Source: Zoogloea oleivorans
GTDB taxonomy: Bacteria; Pseudomonadota; Gammaproteobacteria; Burkholderiales; Rhodocyclaceae
NCBI RefSeq assembly: GCF_008107625.1
Contig: NZ_SDKK01000027.1
Coordinates: forward strand, 28,925-67,570
DNA: 38,646 nucleotides
Direction: 5' to 3'
Shown: positions 1 to 9,400 of the stretch, one piece after another
Position numbering within the stretch: position 1 is the first letter of the stretch
Layout: every line of letters begins with the position of its first letter
Made by a program: the position numbers and the translations under genes
The notes under the pieces: generated by a model
Seen by the model: the letters and a program-made list of their open reading frames with translations, nothing else
What the model was told of the DNA's origin: nothing
Databases searched by the model: none

Positions 1-1
1 G

Positions 2-709
2 GCACGGCAACTGCACGCCTTCACCGAGCGCTACCCCTTTGTCTGCCACGGCCTGTCCCTGTCCCTGGGCGGCATGCTGCCCCTGGATATCGCGCTGCTG
101 CAACAGACCCGCGCCTTCATGAGCGAACACGGCATCGACCTCTACACCGAGCACTTGTCGTGGAGCAACGACGCCGGCCAGCTCTACGACCTGTTGCCGC
201 TGCCGTGCACCAGCGAAGCGGTGCGCTGGACCGCTGCGCGCATCCGTCAGGCGCAGGACGTGCTGGGCCGGCGCATCGGCATCGAAAACGCCTCGTACTA
301 CGTGGCACCGCCGGGCGCCGAGATGGGCGAGGCCGAGTTCATCCGTGCGGTGGTCGAGGAGGCTGATTGCCTGCTGCACCTCGACGTGAACAACATTCTG
401 GTCAATGCCCGCAACTTCGGCTTCGACCCCTTCCGCTTTCTGCACGATCTGCCGCTGGAGCGCACCTGCTACATCCACGTGGCCGGCCACTACACCGAGC
501 CCGACGGGCTGCTCATCGACACCCACGGCGCCGAAGTGATCGACGACGTGTGGGCGCTGCTGGAAGCCGCCTACCGCCGGACCGGCGTGGTGCCGACCTG
601 TCTGGAACGGGATTTCCACTTTCCGCCGCTGGCCGAACTGGGCGCCGAGGTGGCACAGATCGCCCGCCTGCAGGCGCGGGCGGGCACGCTGCTGGCGGTG
701 ACGGCATGA
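2..709 (+). CDS. DUF692 (MbnB/TglH-like) multinuclear iron enzyme, 5'-truncated by window edge
   Basis: The reading frame is open from base 2, so the start lies outside the window; 235 residues remain of a family usually near 280. It is a TIM-barrel DUF692 protein. Family members (MbnB, TglH, BufB) use two or three iron ions to convert cysteines in ribosomally made peptides into oxazolone or thiooxazole groups. Family metal-ligand motifs are visible: YTEHLSWS, GIENASYY, LHLDVNN, YIHVAGH, DTHG and CLERDF. The downstream gene starts inside its stop codon (ATGA overlap) and encodes a DUF2063 protein, the usual partner, so the pair resembles the bufB-bufC part of a copper-sequestering bufferin cassette. 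The substrate peptide gene (DUF2282 type) would be expected just left of the window and cannot be seen. Family assignment is firm; the bufferin role is inferred from the pair. Confidence 0.9.
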   Translation, partial: ARQLHAFTERYPFVCHGLSLSLGGMLPLDIALLQQTRAFMSEHGIDLYTEHLSWSNDAGQLYDLLPLPCTSEAVRWTAARIRQAQDVLGRRIGIENASYYVAPPGAEMGEAEFIRAVVEEADCLLHLDVNNILVNARNFGFDPFRFLHDLPLERTCYIHVAGHYTEPDGLLIDTHGAEVIDDVWALLEAAYRRTGVVPTCLERDFHFPPLAELGAEVAQIARLQARAGTLLAVTA

Positions 710-1446
710 GCGCGCTGCAGGCCTTTCAGACATCCTTCGGCCGCCGTATTCGTGCCGGCACCCGGGCGCCGCTGCCCGCCGGCGTGCCCCGGCGGTGCAT
801 GGCCGTTTACGAAGAACTCCTCTTCAACAACCTGCGCGGTTTTGTAGACCGCTGCTTTCCGGTGGCCCGCGCCTGTCTCGGCGAGGCCCGCTGGACGCGC
901 CTGTGCCGGGCCTTCTTTCGCGACTGGCCGTGTCGTAGCTCGTGGTTCCGCGAAATCCCGCGGGAGTTCGTCGACTACCTCGAATCCACCTGCCGCCAGC
1001 CCCTGCCGCGCTGGTTCGTCGAGCTGGCCCGCTACGAGTGGGCCGAACTGGCGGTGGATGTGACGGACGTGCGCCCGCCGGATTGCGACGCCACCGGCGA
1101 TCTGCTCGACGGCGTGCCGGTGGTGAATCCGGCGCTGTTGTCGCTGGGCTTCCAGTGGCCCGTGCACAAGATCGGCCCGGACTTTCGCCCGCGGCGTCCG
1201 GCGCCGGTGCATCTGCTGGTGTATCGCGATGCCGGTGATGAAGTGCGCTTCATGGAAGTCAGCCCGGCCACGGCCTGTTTGCTGGCGGTGCTGGGCGAGG
1301 AGGCCGGCAGCGGGCGGGAGGCGATCATGCGCTTGGGGGCCATGCTGGGTTGCGCCGCCGATCCGGCCTTCATCGAATTCGGGCGCCAGAGTCTGGTCGA
1401 GCTGGCCCGGCTGGGCGTGATCCTGGGGGTGCGATCGGAGGGCTGA
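706..1446 (+). CDS. DUF2063 (BufC/HvfC-like) putative DNA-binding-domain partner of DUF692 enzyme
   Basis: 246 residues. The ATG at 706 overlaps the previous stop by four bases, indicating translational coupling; longer in-frame extensions would run over the DUF692 gene. The N-terminal half has the DUF2063 pattern (LQAFQTSFGRRIR, then YEELLFNNLRGFVDRCFPVAR and FFRDWPCRSSWFREIP), and the C-terminal half (PVHLLVYRD, EVSPATACLLAVL) matches the second domain of the HvfC/BufC family. Despite the Pfam name, family members are thought to act with the DUF692 enzyme in peptide maturation, probably binding the precursor, rather than as transcription factors. The pair is cotranscribed. I see no transmembrane segment. 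A separate DNA-binding role cannot be excluded from sequence alone. Confidence 0.85.
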   Translation: MSALQAFQTSFGRRIRAGTRAPLPAGVPRRCMAVYEELLFNNLRGFVDRCFPVARACLGEARWTRLCRAFFRDWPCRSSWFREIPREFVDYLESTCRQPLPRWFVELARYEWAELAVDVTDVRPPDCDATGDLLDGVPVVNPALLSLGFQWPVHKIGPDFRPRRPAPVHLLVYRDAGDEVRFMEVSPATACLLAVLGEEAGSGREAIMRLGAMLGCAADPAFIEFGRQSLVELARLGVILGVRSEG

Positions 1447-1498
1447 CGCGCGGCTTCCTTGCTATGCTGCTCCGGCCGCCGTTCATTCCATTCACACC

Positions 1499-2086
1499 AT
1501 GACCGATACCAGAAACGCCGAGATCATTTCGGGCTTCAGGCCGCAGATGCTGAAGTTCGCCCGGCTGCAGTTGCAGGATGATTCCGGCGCCGAAGACGCG
1601 GTGCAGGAAGCCATCGAGGCGGCGCTTGGCGGCATCGACCGTTTTGCCGGGCGCTCGGCGCTGAAGACCTGGATCTTCACCATCCTGCGTCACAAGATCA
1701 TCGATGCCCTGCGCGAGCGCGGACGTACCGTGCAGGTTTCCAGCCTGGAGCGGGACGAGTCGGAGCTCGACGAAGCCTTCGACGCGCTGTTCAAGGAGAA
1801 CGCCCACTGGAGCCCGCAAAGCCGTCCCAAACCCTGGGGCGATCCCGAAGAGGCGCTGCAGCAGCGCCAGTTCTGGCATGTTTTTGAAACCTGTCTGGAG
1901 ATACTCCCCGCCCGTACGGCGCGGGTTTTCATGATGCGCGAATTCCTGGGCTTCGAAACCGACGAGATCTGCACCACGCTGGCCCTGACGACCAGCAATT
2001 GCAACGTGATCCTGCACCGGGCCCGGGCGGGCTTGCGGCAATGCCTCAATCAGGGCTGGTTCGCCGGGGAGGCACAGCCATGCTGA
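1499..2086 (+). CDS. ECF-family RNA polymerase sigma factor
   Basis: 195 residues. Region 2 is visible near residues 15-75 (FARLQLQDDSGAEDAVQEA, then GRSALKTWIFTILRHKIIDALR, typical of sigma-70 regions 2.2-2.4) and region 4 near 120-185 (LPARTARVFMMREFLGFETDEICTTL, with the helix-turn-helix followed by NCNVILHRARAGLR). An insertion of about 40 acidic and polar residues separates the two, as in the longer RpoE-like sigma factors whose genes accompany zinc-finger anti-sigma genes. The next gene overlaps by seven bases and encodes such an anti-sigma. The unit begins 52 bases after the DUF2063 gene on the same strand, so it may control the bufferin-like cassette; this is inference. I found no clear GGAAC-type ECF promoter in the short upstream gap. 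Confidence 0.92.
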   Translation: MTDTRNAEIISGFRPQMLKFARLQLQDDSGAEDAVQEAIEAALGGIDRFAGRSALKTWIFTILRHKIIDALRERGRTVQVSSLERDESELDEAFDALFKENAHWSPQSRPKPWGDPEEALQQRQFWHVFETCLEILPARTARVFMMREFLGFETDEICTTLALTTSNCNVILHRARAGLRQCLNQGWFAGEAQPC

Positions 2087-2271
2087 GTTGCAAGCACACC
2101 ACCCATTTGCTGTCCGAAGCCCTCGACCGGCCCTTGAGCCGGCGCGAACGCTTCGCCTTGCGCTTCCACCTGTTGTTCTGCCGCGGCTGCCGGGCCTTCC
2201 AGGGGCAAATGGATTTTCTGCGCAAGGCCAGCCGCAGTTTCATCCACTGGCGCGATGCTGGCGATCAGTAA
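2080..2271 (+). CDS. Small zinc-finger anti-sigma factor (ZAS-like)
   Basis: 63 residues, starting at ATG 2080 and overlapping the sigma-factor stop by seven bases. It carries an early Cys (MLSCKHTTHLLSEALDRPLS) and the H-x3-C-x2-C zinc motif HLLFCRGC at about residues 29-36, the hallmark of zinc-binding anti-sigma domains. It is much shorter than full anti-sigma factors with a membrane helix and sensor domain, so it is probably a soluble minimal ZAS that holds the neighbouring sigma factor inactive and releases it when the thiolates are oxidised or lose zinc. Its stop region overlaps, tail to tail, the end of the methyltransferase gene on the opposite strand. Confidence 0.85.
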   Translation: MLSCKHTTHLLSEALDRPLSRRERFALRFHLLFCRGCRAFQGQMDFLRKASRSFIHWRDAGDQ

Positions 2272-2750
2272 ATGAAGGGAATCAGCTTGCAGACCCGTCG
2301 CCGGTAATCGGCGTAGGCCGGAAAGCGCGCCAGCAGCCAGGCTTCCTCGCGTCGCGATTTTATGTCGAAGAAGACCAGCAGCACGACCGCCCACGCCAGT
2401 GTCAGCCAGCCCTGCACGTACAGGGCCCAGCCGAAGGCGGCGAGGATCAGGCCGCAGTAGATCGGGTGGCGCACCAGGCCGTAGAGGCCGCTGTCCACCA
2501 GCGTGGAATCGTCTTTCGGATGAGGCAGGGGCGTGAGGTTGGGGCCGAGCTTGAGGGCCGCCGCCGCGGCAATCAGTCCGCCAACTGCCACCAGGGCCAG
2601 CCCGAGCGGGGTGGCGAGCGTCGCCAGTGCGCGCGGCCACGCATGCCGGTCGCTACCCGTCGGACCGAAAATCACCAGCCCGAACAGCACCGCCTGCATC
2701 GCGACATACCACTCGCCGCGCCGGCCTTTCCACCAGGGGTGCTGTGGCAT
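2265..2750 (-). CDS. Isoprenylcysteine carboxyl methyltransferase-family membrane methyltransferase
   Basis: 161 residues; start chosen at ATG 2750, eight bases after dsbD ends, because a longer frame would run into dsbD. About four hydrophobic segments are visible (AMQAVLFGLVIFG, LGLALVAVGGLIAAAAAL, a stretch around YCGLILAAFGWALYV, and LAWAVVLLVFFDI). The C-terminal signature of the ICMT/PEMT fold is clear: LVRHPIYCGL binds S-adenosylmethionine, followed by EEAWLLARFPAYADYRRRV and a terminal LIPF. Family members methylate lipids or small membrane substrates; the actual substrate is unknown. It is last in a minus-strand train behind cutA and dsbD, which does not define its function. Confidence 0.85.
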   Translation of the reverse strand: MPQHPWWKGRRGEWYVAMQAVLFGLVIFGPTGSDRHAWPRALATLATPLGLALVAVGGLIAAAAALKLGPNLTPLPHPKDDSTLVDSGLYGLVRHPIYCGLILAAFGWALYVQGWLTLAWAVVLLVFFDIKSRREEAWLLARFPAYADYRRRVCKLIPFIY

Positions 2751-2758
2751 CGCGCGCC

Positions 2759-4579
2759 TCAGCCGCCGAGGGCGGCGTCGAGTACCTTGCCGAAGGTTTC
2801 CGCTGGCTGGAAGCCGATGACCCGCAGCGTGTTGCGTTCGGCGCCGCCGGCATCGAAGAAGATGATGCCCGGCGGGCCGAACAGGCTGAAGCGCTTGAGC
2901 AGCGCCTTGTCGGCGTCGCTGTTGGCGGTGACGTCGGCCTGGATCAGCTGGAAGCGTTCGAGACGTTTGGCCACCGCCGGGTCGGCGAAGGTGAAGCGCT
3001 CCATCTCCTTGCAGGAGATGCACCAGTCCGCGTAGAAATCGAGCATCACCGGGCGGCTGGCGGTCTTGAGGATCTGGTCGAGTTCTTCCACCGAGCGGAC
3101 GCGCTGGAAGCTTGTTTCACTGGCCGCCGGGGCGGTGGCGGCCTGGGCGCGCAGGATGGCCAGCGGTTGCAGCGGATCGCGGGAACCCGCCAGGGCGCCG
3201 ATGAAGAGGGCGGCGCCGGTGATCAGGGCGAGCACGCCGAAGCCTTTCCAGAAACGCTGCCAGCCGCTGGCGTGGGGTGGCAGCGGGTCGAGGGCATGGA
3301 GGTAAATCGCCGGGACGATCAGCAGGGCGGCCCAGGCCAGCATCGGCACGACGCTGGGCAGCACCGGCGATACCAGCCACACGGCCACGCCGAGCAGCAT
3401 CACGCCGAAGGCGCGCTTGACGCCTTCCATCCACGGCCCGGGCTTGGGCAGCGCACTGCGTGCCAGTACGCCGACGACGATCAGCGGGGCGCCCATGCCG
3501 AGGGCCATGACAAACAGGGCGATGCCGCCGAAGACCGCATCGCCGCTCTTGGCAATGTAGAGCAGGGCGCCGGCCAGCGGGGCGGCGACGCAGGGGCCGA
3601 CGATCAGCGCCGACAGGGCGCCCATGGCGATCACGCCGCCGGGCGAGCCGCCCTTTTGATGGTTGGCGCTGTCGGACAGCCGGCTCTGCATGGCGGTCGG
3701 CAGTTGCAGCTCGTAGAAGCCGAACATCGAGAAGGCCAGCACCACGAAGACCAGCGCGAAGGTGCCGAGCACCCACGGGTTCTGCAGCGCTGCCGACAGC
3801 AAGGTGCCGGACAGCCCGGCGGCGACGCCTGCTGCCGCGTAGGTGAGGGCCATGCCCAGCACGTACAGGCCGGACAGGCTGAAGGCGCGGCCCTTCGAGA
3901 TGGCGTGGCCGTGGCCGACGATGATGCCCGACAGGATCGGGATCATCGGGAACACGCAGGGCGTGAAGGCCAGCAGCAGACCGAAGCCGAAGAAGCTGGC
4001 GAGGATCGCCACGGTGCTGCCTCCGTCGAGCAGGCGGGCAATGCGGCCGGATTCGTCGTGCTCGTCGGCGGCGGCCGTCGGGGCCGCTGCGCTGCTCTGT
4101 CCGGGTGCGGCGGTGCCGAGGGCGCGGGCCAGAAAGCCGCCCTGTCCGCTGGCGCTGGCGGCGGCGATCTGCAGGGTCTGGCTTTGCGGCGGGTAGCAGA
4201 TGCCCATGTCGGCGCAGCCCTGGCTGGTGACGGTCAGCGTGAAGGGCGGTGTGCCGGAGGTAATGGGCAGCGGGACGCGCAGCTCGCCCCGATAAATTTC
4301 GACTTCGCCGAAGGCGTCGTCCTTTTTGGGCTTGCCGGGGGGCAGCACCGCGGGGCCCAGCGTGGCACCGTCGGCTTCGAACTTGAAGCGGTGGCGGTAC
4401 AGGTAATACTCGTCGGCGGCCAGGAAGCGGACTTCGACGGTCTTGTCGTCGAGGGCGCGGGCGGACACGCGGAAGGCCTGGTCGGGCGGCAGGGGTTCGC
4501 CGGCGGCGTGGGCGAAGCTGCCCACCAGGGCGAGCAGGGCGCAGACGAGGGGCAGGAAGAAGAGGCGGATTCGGATCAT
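2759..4579 (-). CDS. dsbD: Thiol:disulfide interchange protein DsbD
   Basis: 606 residues with the full three-part architecture. A signal peptide (MIRIRLFFLPLVCALLALVG, cleavage after AHA near residue 25) precedes the periplasmic immunoglobulin-like alpha domain, whose redox pair lies in GCADMGICYPP. The eight-helix core follows, with the two membrane cysteines in FTPCVFPMIP and VGPCVAAPLAG. The C-terminal periplasmic thioredoxin domain has the CxxC motif in DFYADWCISCKEM. DsbD moves electrons from cytoplasmic thioredoxin to periplasmic DsbC/DsbG, cytochrome c maturation proteins and related reductants. It sits directly behind cutA, a common pairing in proteobacteria. No key residue is missing. 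Confidence 0.97.
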   Translation of the reverse strand: MIRIRLFFLPLVCALLALVGSFAHAAGEPLPPDQAFRVSARALDDKTVEVRFLAADEYYLYRHRFKFEADGATLGPAVLPPGKPKKDDAFGEVEIYRGELRVPLPITSGTPPFTLTVTSQGCADMGICYPPQSQTLQIAAASASGQGGFLARALGTAAPGQSSAAAPTAAADEHDESGRIARLLDGGSTVAILASFFGFGLLLAFTPCVFPMIPILSGIIVGHGHAISKGRAFSLSGLYVLGMALTYAAAGVAAGLSGTLLSAALQNPWVLGTFALVFVVLAFSMFGFYELQLPTAMQSRLSDSANHQKGGSPGGVIAMGALSALIVGPCVAAPLAGALLYIAKSGDAVFGGIALFVMALGMGAPLIVVGVLARSALPKPGPWMEGVKRAFGVMLLGVAVWLVSPVLPSVVPMLAWAALLIVPAIYLHALDPLPPHASGWQRFWKGFGVLALITGAALFIGALAGSRDPLQPLAILRAQAATAPAASETSFQRVRSVEELDQILKTASRPVMLDFYADWCISCKEMERFTFADPAVAKRLERFQLIQADVTANSDADKALLKRFSLFGPPGIIFFDAGGAERNTLRVIGFQPAETFGKVLDAALGG

Positions 4580-4638
4580 GGCCGGCAGTTTAGGGGCAGC
4601 GCTGGCGCGCCGCTCCGGGATGGATCAAGAAACGGGGA

Positions 4639-4977
4639 TCAGGACCGGTGTTCGGCGGTTTCGGCACCCACCCAGCTCAGGTAGGCGGGCAGGCCCTTGT
4701 GGATAGGGACTGCGATGATCTCGGGAAGTTCGTAGGGGTGGGCTTCGGTCAGTGCCGCCTGCAGGGCCGGGTAGCACAACAGGCTGGTCTTGATGAGCAG
4801 CGGCACTTCGGTGGCGGTTTCAATGTTGTCCTGCCAGCGATACACCGAGGTGCATGGGGCGAGGATGTTCACGCAGGCGGCCAGATGCTGTTCCACCAGC
4901 AGGCGGGCGATGCGCTGGGCGCTGTCGGCGTCGGGCAGGCTGGTTAGGACCAGCAGGATTTCATCGGTGCTTGTCAT
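4639..4977 (-). CDS. cutA: Divalent-cation tolerance protein CutA
   Basis: 112 residues, the normal length for this small trimeric, PII-like protein. Family landmarks are EILLVLTSLPD at the N-terminus, HLAACVNILAPCTSVYRWQ in the middle and AHPYELPEIIAVPI near the end. CutA was named for copper tolerance in E. coli, where the phenotype was later linked largely to the neighbouring dsbD; its biochemical role remains uncertain. Here too it directly precedes dsbD (59-base gap) and follows the ABC permease by seven bases, so it is probably cotranscribed with both. Confidence 0.95.
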   Translation of the reverse strand: MTSTDEILLVLTSLPDADSAQRIARLLVEQHLAACVNILAPCTSVYRWQDNIETATEVPLLIKTSLLCYPALQAALTEAHPYELPEIIAVPIHKGLPAYLSWVGAETAEHRS

Positions 4978-4984
4978 GACAGAG

Positions 4985-5776
4985 CTACTTGAGGAGACGG
5001 CGGCGGGTCAGGGCGAGGGCCAGCCAGAAGGCGACCACCGTGAAGGTCGCCAGGACGCCCACATGCAGACCGATCTGCGTCGGCATCTGGCCGAGCAGCA
5101 GGGGGCGCACGAGGCTGACGGCGTGGCTGAGGGGCAGCAGTTCGGCAATGCTGCGCACCGTCTCCGGGAGCTGGTTCTGCGGGAAGAAGACGCCGGAGAG
5201 CAAGGTCATCGGGGTGATGAAAAGGGTGAAGTAGTACATGAAGAAATCGTAGCTCGGCGCCAGGGCGGTCATGATCAGGCCGAGGGCGGCGAAGCACAGG
5301 CCGGTGAGGAAGACCACCGGAATGGCCGCCAGGGCCAGCGGCGAGGCGGTGAAGCCGAAGGCGGCGATCACCGCGAGGATGGCCACGCCGGCCAGGCACG
5401 ATTTGCTGGCCGCCCACACCAGTTCGGCGGCGACGATGTCATCCAGCGCAATCGGGGCGTTCATGATGGCCTCCCAGGTTTTTTGCACGTGCATGCGCGA
5501 GAAGCCCGAGTACAGCACTTCGAAGGTGGCGGCGTTCATCGTCGAGTAGCACAGCGTGCCGCCGGCCAGGAAGGCGATGTAGGACACGCCTTCGACCTGC
5601 GGCACCAGCATGCCGAGGCCGTAGCCGAGGCCGAGCATGTAGATCACCGGGTCGGCCAGGTTGCCGACGATGGAGGGCAGGGCGAGCTTTCGCCAGACCA
5701 GAAAGTTGCGTCGCCAGACGGCAAACAGGCGCAGGGACAGCACAGGCGGGGCGAAGTGGGCGGTGGCGAGGGACAT
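4985..5776 (-). CDS. ABC-2 type transporter permease (NodJ-like)
   Basis: 263 residues, start ATG 5776. Six hydrophobic segments are apparent, and the protein matches the NodJ/ABC-2 permease type: the N-terminus RNFLVWRKLALPSIVGNLADPVI enters the first helix, MLGLGYGLG and YIAFLAGGTLCYSTM follow, and SGVFFPQNQLPETVR lies before the last helices. Such permeases pair with a NodI-like ATPase to export lipids, oligosaccharides or drugs. The cognate ATPase is encoded at 7199-8146 on the same strand, but a diguanylate cyclase gene lies between the two, which is unusual. The substrate cannot be deduced. Confidence 0.93.
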   Translation of the reverse strand: MSLATAHFAPPVLSLRLFAVWRRNFLVWRKLALPSIVGNLADPVIYMLGLGYGLGMLVPQVEGVSYIAFLAGGTLCYSTMNAATFEVLYSGFSRMHVQKTWEAIMNAPIALDDIVAAELVWAASKSCLAGVAILAVIAAFGFTASPLALAAIPVVFLTGLCFAALGLIMTALAPSYDFFMYYFTLFITPMTLLSGVFFPQNQLPETVRSIAELLPLSHAVSLVRPLLLGQMPTQIGLHVGVLATFTVVAFWLALALTRRRLLK

Positions 5777-5790
5777 CGGGCAGGGAGGGG

Positions 5791-7152
5791 TCAGTTTGCG
5801 GCCGGCGGCGCATCGTTGCGGGCGCCCACGCGCAGCCACGGGATGAAGTCGCGGTCGGCGCCGAGGGCGTGGTGGTCCACCAGGTCGTAGGCGAGGAATT
5901 CGATCAGCTTGGCGGTGGGCAGGCTGCCCAGGGCGCTCTGGCTCGACAGCGCGTCGAGCTTGGCGGTGAGGATGCGGTGGGCCTTGGCGTGCTGGTCGCA
6001 ACGGGGGTAGCCGAGGGCCTTGAGGATGGCTTCCTCGTCGCGAAAGTGGCGTCCGGTGGCTTGGCTCAATTCGCGGATGGTGGCGTGCAGTTCGGCCGCT
6101 GGGCCGGCTTCGCGGACGATTTGCAGGAGGCGGTTGGCAAGCACGAAAAGCTGGCGGTGCTGGGCATCGATGACCGGATCGCCGACGCAGTGACCGTCTT
6201 CCCAGGTCAGCCGGTCGAGGCGGTTGCGGTGCTTGATGTGATGATCGTCGAAGACGCTTTCCGGGGCGGCGACGACCAGGTTGCGTCCGCCGGCCTTGGC
6301 CTTGTAGAGGGCTTTGTCGGCCCGCGACAGCCAGTCGTGCCAGCTCTCGTCCGTGAGGCATTCGGCCACGCCGAAGCTGGCGCTGACCGGGCCGACGGCC
6401 TCGAACGGCGTGCCGCAGACGGCCTGGCGCAGCTTGTTGGCGAGGATCACGCCACCTGCCAGCGGCGTGCTGGGCAGCAGGATCACGAACTCCTCGCCGC
6501 CGTAACGGCCGATCACGTCCAGATCGCGGCATTCGGTGGACAGGCGCAGGGAAAACTCCACCAGCACCTCGTCGCCGACCAGGTGCCCGAAGGCGTCGTT
6601 GACCAGCTTGAAGTGGTCGATGTCGGCGATGATCAGCGAGATCGGGTGGCCGAAGCGGCGGAAGCGGTGCATCTCGCTGGCCGAGGCTTCTTCGAGACGC
6701 CGGCGGGTCAGCAGGCCGGTGAGCGGATCGGTGGTGGAGCGGGTTTCCATCTCGGCCAGGGCCTGGCGGAGGAGGTCCTGGCGGTTGTCGTTGTCGGTGA
6801 GGTCGACGAAGCACAGCAGCAGGTGGCCGGCATGGCTCTGGATCTGGGTGCGGATGTGGTGGAGATGGCCGTCCATGCCGTGCATGTCGGATTCGATGTT
6901 CTCCTGGCCGCCCTGCGACAGCCGGTCGGTCCAGTCTCCGCGCAGCACGTCGAGGGCTTCGGGATCCCGGTGAATGTGGGCCCACCATTCCTGGAAAGTG
7001 CCGGCGGGTTCGCCGAAGCTGGCCGTGAAGGCACGATTGACCTTGGCGAAGCGGCCATTCGCTTCGTCTACCAGGGCCAGGGCGACAGACAACTGGTCGA
7101 GGATCTCGGCGCAATCGAGGGAGGCGGGAAGGGAGTGGGAGCCCTGCGGCAT
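5791..7152 (-). CDS. Diguanylate cyclase with N-terminal PAS-like and C-terminal hemerythrin domains
   Basis: 453 residues from ATG 7152; longer versions would overlap the ABC ATPase gene. Residues about 15-125 look like a PAS fold (ALALVDEANGRFAKVNRAF, later GHLLLCFVDLTD). The GGDEF domain covers about 137-295 with an intact GGEEF at 218-222 and an RDLD inhibitory site (RxxD) five residues before it, so an active, product-inhibited c-di-GMP synthase is expected. Residues about 312-440 form a bacteriohemerythrin domain with ligand candidates in DAQHRQL (H332), GRHFRDEE (H369, E373), DQHAKAH (H388, H392) and the DHHALGADRD region. Hemerythrin binds O2 at a di-iron site, so this is probably an oxygen- or redox-tuned cyclase. 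No membrane segment is seen. Its position between ABC exporter halves is notable. Confidence 0.93.
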   Translation of the reverse strand: MPQGSHSLPASLDCAEILDQLSVALALVDEANGRFAKVNRAFTASFGEPAGTFQEWWAHIHRDPEALDVLRGDWTDRLSQGGQENIESDMHGMDGHLHHIRTQIQSHAGHLLLCFVDLTDNDNRQDLLRQALAEMETRSTTDPLTGLLTRRRLEEASASEMHRFRRFGHPISLIIADIDHFKLVNDAFGHLVGDEVLVEFSLRLSTECRDLDVIGRYGGEEFVILLPSTPLAGGVILANKLRQAVCGTPFEAVGPVSASFGVAECLTDESWHDWLSRADKALYKAKAGGRNLVVAAPESVFDDHHIKHRNRLDRLTWEDGHCVGDPVIDAQHRQLFVLANRLLQIVREAGPAAELHATIRELSQATGRHFRDEEAILKALGYPRCDQHAKAHRILTAKLDALSSQSALGSLPTAKLIEFLAYDLVDHHALGADRDFIPWLRVGARNDAPPAAN

Positions 7153-7198
7153 GGGTTCGGCGTGCGTTTCCGGTTTGATTCGTCGTCCCCGCGAGGGG

Positions 7199-8145
<947 letters not shown>

Positions 8146-8146
<1 letters not shown>

Positions 8147-8754
8147 CAGGCGGGCGGCGGAAGGCTGTCGGCGAAGGACGGCCGGGCGAAGACCTGCGCG
8201 GCCCACGAGGCCAGTGGCAGGTGGTTGCTGCGCCAGTCGATCTGCGGGAAGCGGAAATCCAGGTAGCCGAGGGCGCAACCCACCGCAATGTCGGCCAGGT
8301 TGAGATCGTTGCCGCCGAAACCCTTGCGCTGGCCGAGGCGTTCTTCGAGTGCCGCCAGGCCGCGGCGGATCTTGGTGAGCTGGCGGGCGATGCTGGCGGC
8401 GTCCTGCTGTTCGGCGGGGCGGCGGCTTTCGAGGAAGGCGGCCACCGCGGCATCGGTGATGCCGTCGGCCAGCGCTTCGGTCTGGCGCACCGGCAGGGCG
8501 GCGAGGCGCTCGGCCGGCAGCAGCGCCGGGCCACCCTGGGTCTCGAGGTATTCGGCGATGACCGGCGAGTCGTACCAGACTTCGCCGTCATCGGCGATCA
8601 GGGCCGGCACCTTGCCGAGGGGGTTGTAGTCAGGAACGCTGGTTTCGGCCAGCCACGGGATGTCCACTTCCTGTGCGTAGGGCAGTGCCTTTTCGGCCAG
8701 CACGATGCGGATTTTGCGGGCGTAGGGGCTGGTGAGCGAGAGGATGAGTTTCAT
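8146..8754 (-). CDS. Glutathione S-transferase family protein
   Basis: 202 residues. The N-terminal thioredoxin-like domain ([22 protein letters not shown], with cis-proline region [10 protein letters not shown] and the glutathione gamma-glutamyl contact [11 protein letters not shown]) is followed by the all-helical C-terminal domain ([18 protein letters not shown]). This resembles proteobacterial GSTs of the YibF type. The start overlaps the end of the upstream hydrolase gene by four bases and its stop touches the ABC ATPase start, placing it in a tightly coupled operon. The substrate is unknown. Confidence 0.92.
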
Positions 8755-9398
8755 GGCAGGGGGCTCCAGGCGCGGTCGATGATGCTGCGGATGATGTGCA
8801 GCTTGCCGTGAAAGAAGTGGTCGGCACCGGCCACCACCACCACGGGCAGCTCCTGGGGTTCGGCCCATTCCAGCACATTGGCGAGGGCCACGGTTTCGTC
8901 GCGTTCGCCGTGGATGATCAGGCTGTCCTTGGCGACCGGCAGGGTCGTGTAGCTGCGTGCGCCGGTGACCTGGCCGGCAGCGGTGCCGACCAGCACGATG
9001 CGGCCGGCCGGCGTGACCCCTTCGGCGAGGCGCGCGGCGACGCGGGTCTGCACGTAAGCGCCGAAGGAGAAACCGCCCAGGGCCAGCGGCAGACCGCCCC
9101 AGCGGCTCTGCGCCCAACTGATGACGGCCAGCATGTCCTCGGTTTCGGCGATGCCGTTGTCGTGTTCGCCGACACTCTTGCCAACGCCGCGGAAGTTGGG
9201 GCGCAGGGCGGCGTAGCCCAGGTCGCGAAAGACCCGCGCCAGGGTGTGGGCGACCTTGTTGGTGTTGGCGCCGTGGAACAGCGGGTGCGGATGGCACACC
9301 AGCGCGATGCCGCGAACGTGCTCGGGGGTGTCGATGATCAGCTCGATCGGGCCATCGGGGCCGTTGATCAGCGCGGTTTCGGTGGCGGCGCGGCTCAT
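8751..9398 (-). CDS. Alpha/beta hydrolase (dienelactone-hydrolase-like serine esterase)
   Basis: 215 residues. The nucleophile elbow GFSFG lies near residue 110, the oxyanion-loop pattern CHPHPLFHGANTNKVAH near residue 35, and a catalytic His candidate in GADHFFHGKL near the end; DSLIIHGERDE supplies the Asp. This CHPHP...NFRGVG...GFSFG group is widespread in proteobacteria and generally uncharacterised. It begins two bases after the ferredoxin stop and overlaps the GST gene by four bases, so all three are probably one transcript. I see no signal peptide; it should be cytoplasmic. Confidence 0.9.
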   Translation of the reverse strand: MSRAATETALINGPDGPIELIIDTPEHVRGIALVCHPHPLFHGANTNKVAHTLARVFRDLGYAALRPNFRGVGKSVGEHDNGIAETEDMLAVISWAQSRWGGLPLALGGFSFGAYVQTRVAARLAEGVTPAGRIVLVGTAAGQVTGARSYTTLPVAKDSLIIHGERDETVALANVLEWAEPQELPVVVVAGADHFFHGKLHIIRSIIDRAWSPLP

Positions 9399-9400
9399 GT

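Noticed and set aside
2627-4684. 685-codon open frame on the plus strand opposite dsbD
   Set aside because: It is antisense to a clear, full-length dsbD, its product is low-complexity Gly/Ala/Arg/Gln sequence, and high GC makes such shadow frames common.
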